Positions 6,268 through 8,792 of a stretch of 8,792 bases of DNA are shown here, piece by piece; the first letter of the stretch is position 1, and the number at the start of each line of letters is the position of its first letter. Under the pieces are notes generated by a model, which was not told the origin of the DNA, ran no database searches, and worked only from the letters and a program-made list of their open reading frames with translations. Made by a program: the position numbers and the translations under genes. The stretch lies in NCBI GenBank assembly GCA_947374535.1, contig CANCCJ010000107.1:1-8792 (forward strand), read 5' to 3'. Origin of the DNA: Comamonadaceae bacterium. Lineage in GTDB: Bacteria > Pseudomonadota > Gammaproteobacteria > Burkholderiales > Burkholderiaceae.

Positions 6268-7554
6268 GTGAAGCAACTGACCATTGTTGGCGCAGGCTGG
6301 GCTGGTTTAGCTGCGGCTGTGGCGGCCACGCAAGCAGGCTGGCAAGTCACGCTGTTTGAAGCAGCCAATATCGCTGGCGGACGGGCGCGCAGCTTGCAAA
6401 AAACTTTTGCAGGCAAGCCGCTGGACAACGGCCAACATGTGCTGATTGGCGCGTACCGCGACACCCTGGCGTTGATGCGCACCGTCGGTTTGAACCCAGA
6501 TGTGTTGCTGCAGCGCCTACCTCTTGATTTACGGTTTCCCGACGGACAAGGCTTGAGCTTGCCCGACTGGCCCATGCCGCTAAACCTACTCGCCGGCGTC
6601 GCCCGCGCACGAGGATGGCAGCTGAAAGACAAAGCAAGCCTGATTCAAGCATCGTGGCGTTGGCAACGTGGTGGGTTTGCATGCGACCCCACTTGGACTG
6701 TGGCACAGCTGTGTGACGACGTTCGCTTGAGCCATCGCTTGATGCAGCAACTGATTGAGCCCCTGTGCTTATCGGCACTCAACACGCCCGTCAACGACGC
6801 CAGCGCAACCGTATTTTTGCGCGTGCTGCACGACGCACTGCTGGGCGGCCGCGGCAGCTCTGACTTGCTTGTCCCCCGTGTCGATTTAGGCCAATTACTG
6901 CCTGAGGCTTGCTTGGGGTGGCTCAGCGCACAAGGCGCGCACATCCATCTGGGTGAGCGCATCAATCCAAGCGCGCTCGAAAAGTTGCATCAAGCCGCAT
7001 CACCTGAACAAGCCGTGCTGTTGGCTTGCCCGCCTTGGGAAGCAGCGCGTTTGACCGCTGACATTGCTCCCAAATGGGCATATGCATGCGCAGACTTAAC
7101 GCACACCGCCATTGCCACGGTTTACCTGCGTTGCACAGACCCTGGCTATGCAGGACTGCCACGCCCCATGATGGCATTGCACAGCGACGCCCAAGCACCT
7201 GCGCAGTTTGTGTTTGACCGTGGCGTGCTGAGCGATCAACCGGGCTTGTTAGCCGCCGTCGTCAGCGCCTGCGATGCCGAGCGCGATGAGGTGACGGAAC
7301 AAGTGCAACACCAAGTGCGTGAACAGCTGGAATTGAGCCACCTAGACGTGGTGCAAACCGTGGCCGAAAAACGCGCCACGTTGGCCTGCACACCGATGCT
7401 GAACCGCCCAGAGCCATTAATTGCCGAAGGACTTTGGGCCTGTGGCGACTACATCAGCGGCCCCTACCCCTCCACCTTGGAAGGGGCCGTACGCTCAGGC
7501 CAACACGTGGTCACACAACTCTGCCAAGTGGCGGACCGTCAGCGGCTGGGGTGA
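6268..7554 (+). CDS. hpnE: Hydroxysqualene dehydroxylase HpnE (FAD-dependent, squalene-forming)
   Basis: FAD-dependent amine-oxidase-fold enzyme that reduces hydroxysqualene to squalene, the last step of HpnCDE. From GTG 6268 it has 428 aa. It begins with a Rossmann motif, LTIVGAGWAGLAAAV, then TLFEA and GGRAR about 25 residues later. This is the dinucleotide-binding fold of the amine oxidase/phytoene desaturase group. Near the C-terminus is the FAD-contacting GD motif WACGDYISGPYPSTLEGA, with Asp394. The start is uncertain. TTG at 6259 (7 nt after the hpnD stop) adds three residues but has no ribosome binding site, while GTG at 6268 has only a weak GAG four bases upstream. A run of seven T precedes the gene. 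Its last 60 bp overlap the convergent HAD gene, after all conserved motifs. Confidence 0.92.
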   Translation: MKQLTIVGAGWAGLAAAVAATQAGWQVTLFEAANIAGGRARSLQKTFAGKPLDNGQHVLIGAYRDTLALMRTVGLNPDVLLQRLPLDLRFPDGQGLSLPDWPMPLNLLAGVARARGWQLKDKASLIQASWRWQRGGFACDPTWTVAQLCDDVRLSHRLMQQLIEPLCLSALNTPVNDASATVFLRVLHDALLGGRGSSDLLVPRVDLGQLLPEACLGWLSAQGAHIHLGERINPSALEKLHQAASPEQAVLLACPPWEAARLTADIAPKWAYACADLTHTAIATVYLRCTDPGYAGLPRPMMALHSDAQAPAQFVFDRGVLSDQPGLLAAVVSACDAERDEVTEQVQHQVREQLELSHLDVVQTVAEKRATLACTPMLNRPEPLIAEGLWACGDYISGPYPSTLEGAVRSGQHVVTQLCQVADRQRLG

Positions 7555-8190
7555 GGCATGTGGCCAAGCGTGGCCTTGCGTGTTGATCCACGCCGTTTGC
7601 ATGCCAGCGTTCATGGCTCCCATCACATCGGTATTGGCATCATCGCCTAGGTGCAACACCGATGCGACCGGAAGATTGAGTTGCGCTGCTGCCGCATGAA
7701 AAATGCGCGCATCCGGTTTGGCCACACCAAACGCACGCGCGCTGACCGATGCTTTGAAATAAGGGCCAGCTTCGGTAAGAAACACATCGGCGTTACCGTT
7801 TGATAAACCCACCAGCGGATAGCGCGCAGCCAAGCGTTCAAGGGCTTGCTGAACGCCGTCGTAAAGCTTCACGTTTTGGCGCTCTGCAAAGAACACGTCA
7901 AATGCGTCGTCTGCCAGATGCGTTGCATCACCGGCCCGCAGCAAACTCTCACGAATGGCTTCGCGCCTTAAAAAGCTCAGGTCGTGCGCTTTGTCTGCAT
8001 GGCGGTGGTTGATTTCTGCACGAATGGCATGCTTGAACTCTGCTTGTGCACATAACGACGCCGTCTGTGGCGCATGAACAAATAACCAGTCTTGCAGCAC
8101 CTGCTCGGCTCGCTTGATCGTTGGCATGATTGGCCACAACGTGTCGTCAAGGTCTAGGGTGATTGCTTGGATGTTGGATAAATTGATCAT
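7495..8190 (-). CDS. HAD-superfamily (HAD-IA) hydrolase, probable phosphatase
   Basis: Haloacid-dehalogenase-like hydrolase, most likely a soluble phosphatase acting on a small phosphorylated substrate that I cannot identify. It has 231 aa from ATG 8190. All four catalytic motifs are present: motif I LDLDDTLWP (Asp13 nucleophile, Asp15), motif II GLSNGN (Ser130), motif III AKPD (Lys158), and motif IV HLGDDANTDV (Asp183, Asp184, Asp188). A helical cap lies between motifs I and II, as in C1-cap HAD-IA enzymes. The start at 8190 places motif I at the usual distance but has no Shine-Dalgarno sequence. The in-frame ATGs at 8214 and 8211 have AGG a few bases upstream and would add seven or eight residues. 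The 3' end overlaps hpnE by 60 bp, and the 5' end faces hemH. Confidence 0.88.
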   Translation of the reverse strand: MINLSNIQAITLDLDDTLWPIMPTIKRAEQVLQDWLFVHAPQTASLCAQAEFKHAIRAEINHRHADKAHDLSFLRREAIRESLLRAGDATHLADDAFDVFFAERQNVKLYDGVQQALERLAARYPLVGLSNGNADVFLTEAGPYFKASVSARAFGVAKPDARIFHAAAAQLNLPVASVLHLGDDANTDVMGAMNAGMQTAWINTQGHAWPHASPQPLTVRHLAELCDHVLA

Positions 8191-8212
8191 GGGTGGGCGA
8201 GAATACCCCATC

Positions 8213-8792
8213 ATGTTCAAACCTGCCTTTAACCCCGAACCCCCTTTCTCCCACGGACAAGCGCCACACACAGCCGTGCTGCTGTGCAACTTGGGCACAC
8301 CGGATGCGCCAACGGCCAGCGCCGTGCGTCGCTATTTGGCCGAGTTCTTGGGGGACCACCGCGTGGTCGAAATCCCGCGCTTGGTGTGGATGGCCATCTT
8401 GCACGGCATCATCTTGCGCGTGCGCCCTGCTAAATCAGCGGCCAAGTACGCCACGATTTGGACAGACGAAGGCTCACCCTTGAAGATCTGGACCAAAAAA
8501 CAAGCACAGGCTCTGCAAGACGTTTTCAACGCCAACGGTGAGACCGTGACCGTGCGCTACGCCATGCGATACGGCAGCCCATCGATTGCCGCTCAACTCG
8601 ATGCACTCAAAGTCGAAGGCGTCACCCGCGTGTTGATATTGCCGGCCTACCCCCAATATTCGGGCACCACCACGGCCAGTGTGTTTGACGCGGTTTACCA
8701 CTGGGGCTTACGCAGCCACGTGCTGCCAGAGTTCCGCTTCATCAACCATTACCACGTCCATCCTGCCTACATCCAGGCTTTAGCTGAACGCG
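8213..8792 (+). CDS. hemH: Ferrochelatase, N-terminal part (gene continues past the right edge)
   Basis: Ferrochelatase inserts ferrous iron into protoporphyrin IX, the last step of protoheme synthesis, at or near the inner membrane. The window holds 193 codons, about half of a usual 340-370 aa enzyme, open to the edge. Recognisable are LCNLGTPDAPTASAVRRYL near residues 24-42, EFLGDHRVVEIPR, the DEGSPL segment, and AMRYGSPSI. Next comes the signature-like LPAYPQYSGTTTASVFDA. FINHYHVHPAYIQALAE follows, with the His-rich segment that carries the catalytic histidine in this family. The ATG at 8213 is the natural start; upstream there is only a weak GCGAGAA. Its start lies 22 bp from the divergent HAD hydrolase start, so its promoter probably lies inside that gene's 5' end. 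Confidence 0.93.
   Translation, partial: MFKPAFNPEPPFSHGQAPHTAVLLCNLGTPDAPTASAVRRYLAEFLGDHRVVEIPRLVWMAILHGIILRVRPAKSAAKYATIWTDEGSPLKIWTKKQAQALQDVFNANGETVTVRYAMRYGSPSIAAQLDALKVEGVTRVLILPAYPQYSGTTTASVFDAVYHWGLRSHVLPEFRFINHYHVHPAYIQALAER

Noticed and set aside
7562..7580. Stem GGCCA-AGCG-TGGCC just after the hpnE stop as a possible hpnE terminator
   Set aside because: It has only 5 bp and no U-run behind it, and it lies within the HAD hydrolase coding region. Probably chance.
1..8792. Mobile elements, CRISPR, toxin-antitoxin, phage-defence or other accessory islands
   Set aside because: No terminal or direct repeats, transposase or integrase motifs, spaced repeats or anomalous codon blocks were seen. 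All long genes belong to known housekeeping, lipid or efflux families. The tRNA-Leu has no duplicated 3' end in the window that would indicate an attachment site.

Overview
The window looks like chromosomal core sequence from a betaproteobacterium, most likely order Burkholderiales, family Comamonadaceae. This is judged from protein character, the moderately high G+C codon use, and the tRNA-Leu followed by tig (trigger factor) arrangement. Genus cannot be fixed from this window. I see no insertion sequence, prophage, integrase, CRISPR array or toxin-antitoxin pair. Every gene stretch is assignable to a known family, and I find no clear undescribed multi-gene system.

Left part (minus strand, reading leftwards from about 4490): a membrane-fusion lipoprotein gene and an RND inner-membrane pump gene form a tight two-gene operon. 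It ends in a rho-independent terminator (227-260). Seventeen bases beyond the stem lies tRNA-Leu(UAG). A strong hairpin without a U-tail follows, and then the first 23 codons of tig, which runs off the left edge. No outer-membrane channel gene and no local regulator gene accompany the pump.

Middle part (plus strand, 4587-7554): hpnC, hpnD and hpnE lie in one direction with short gaps. Together they encode the three-enzyme bacterial route from farnesyl diphosphate to squalene: HpnD makes presqualene diphosphate, HpnC converts it to hydroxysqualene, and HpnE reduces that to squalene. No squalene-hopene cyclase or carotenoid gene is present in the window, so the fate of the squalene cannot be read here. 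The pump operon and hpnCDE diverge from a 96-bp region that contains an operator-like inverted repeat.

Right part: a HAD-family hydrolase gene (minus strand) overlaps the end of hpnE tail-to-tail by 60 bp. It is head-to-head with hemH (ferrochelatase, plus strand), which is cut by the right edge. The two start codons are only about 22 bp apart, or overlap if an upstream start is used for the hydrolase.

The points most worth a second look are the pump/hpn divergent control region, the unusually compact gene junctions, the lack of good ribosome binding sites on the hpn genes, and the terminator packed against the tRNA gene.
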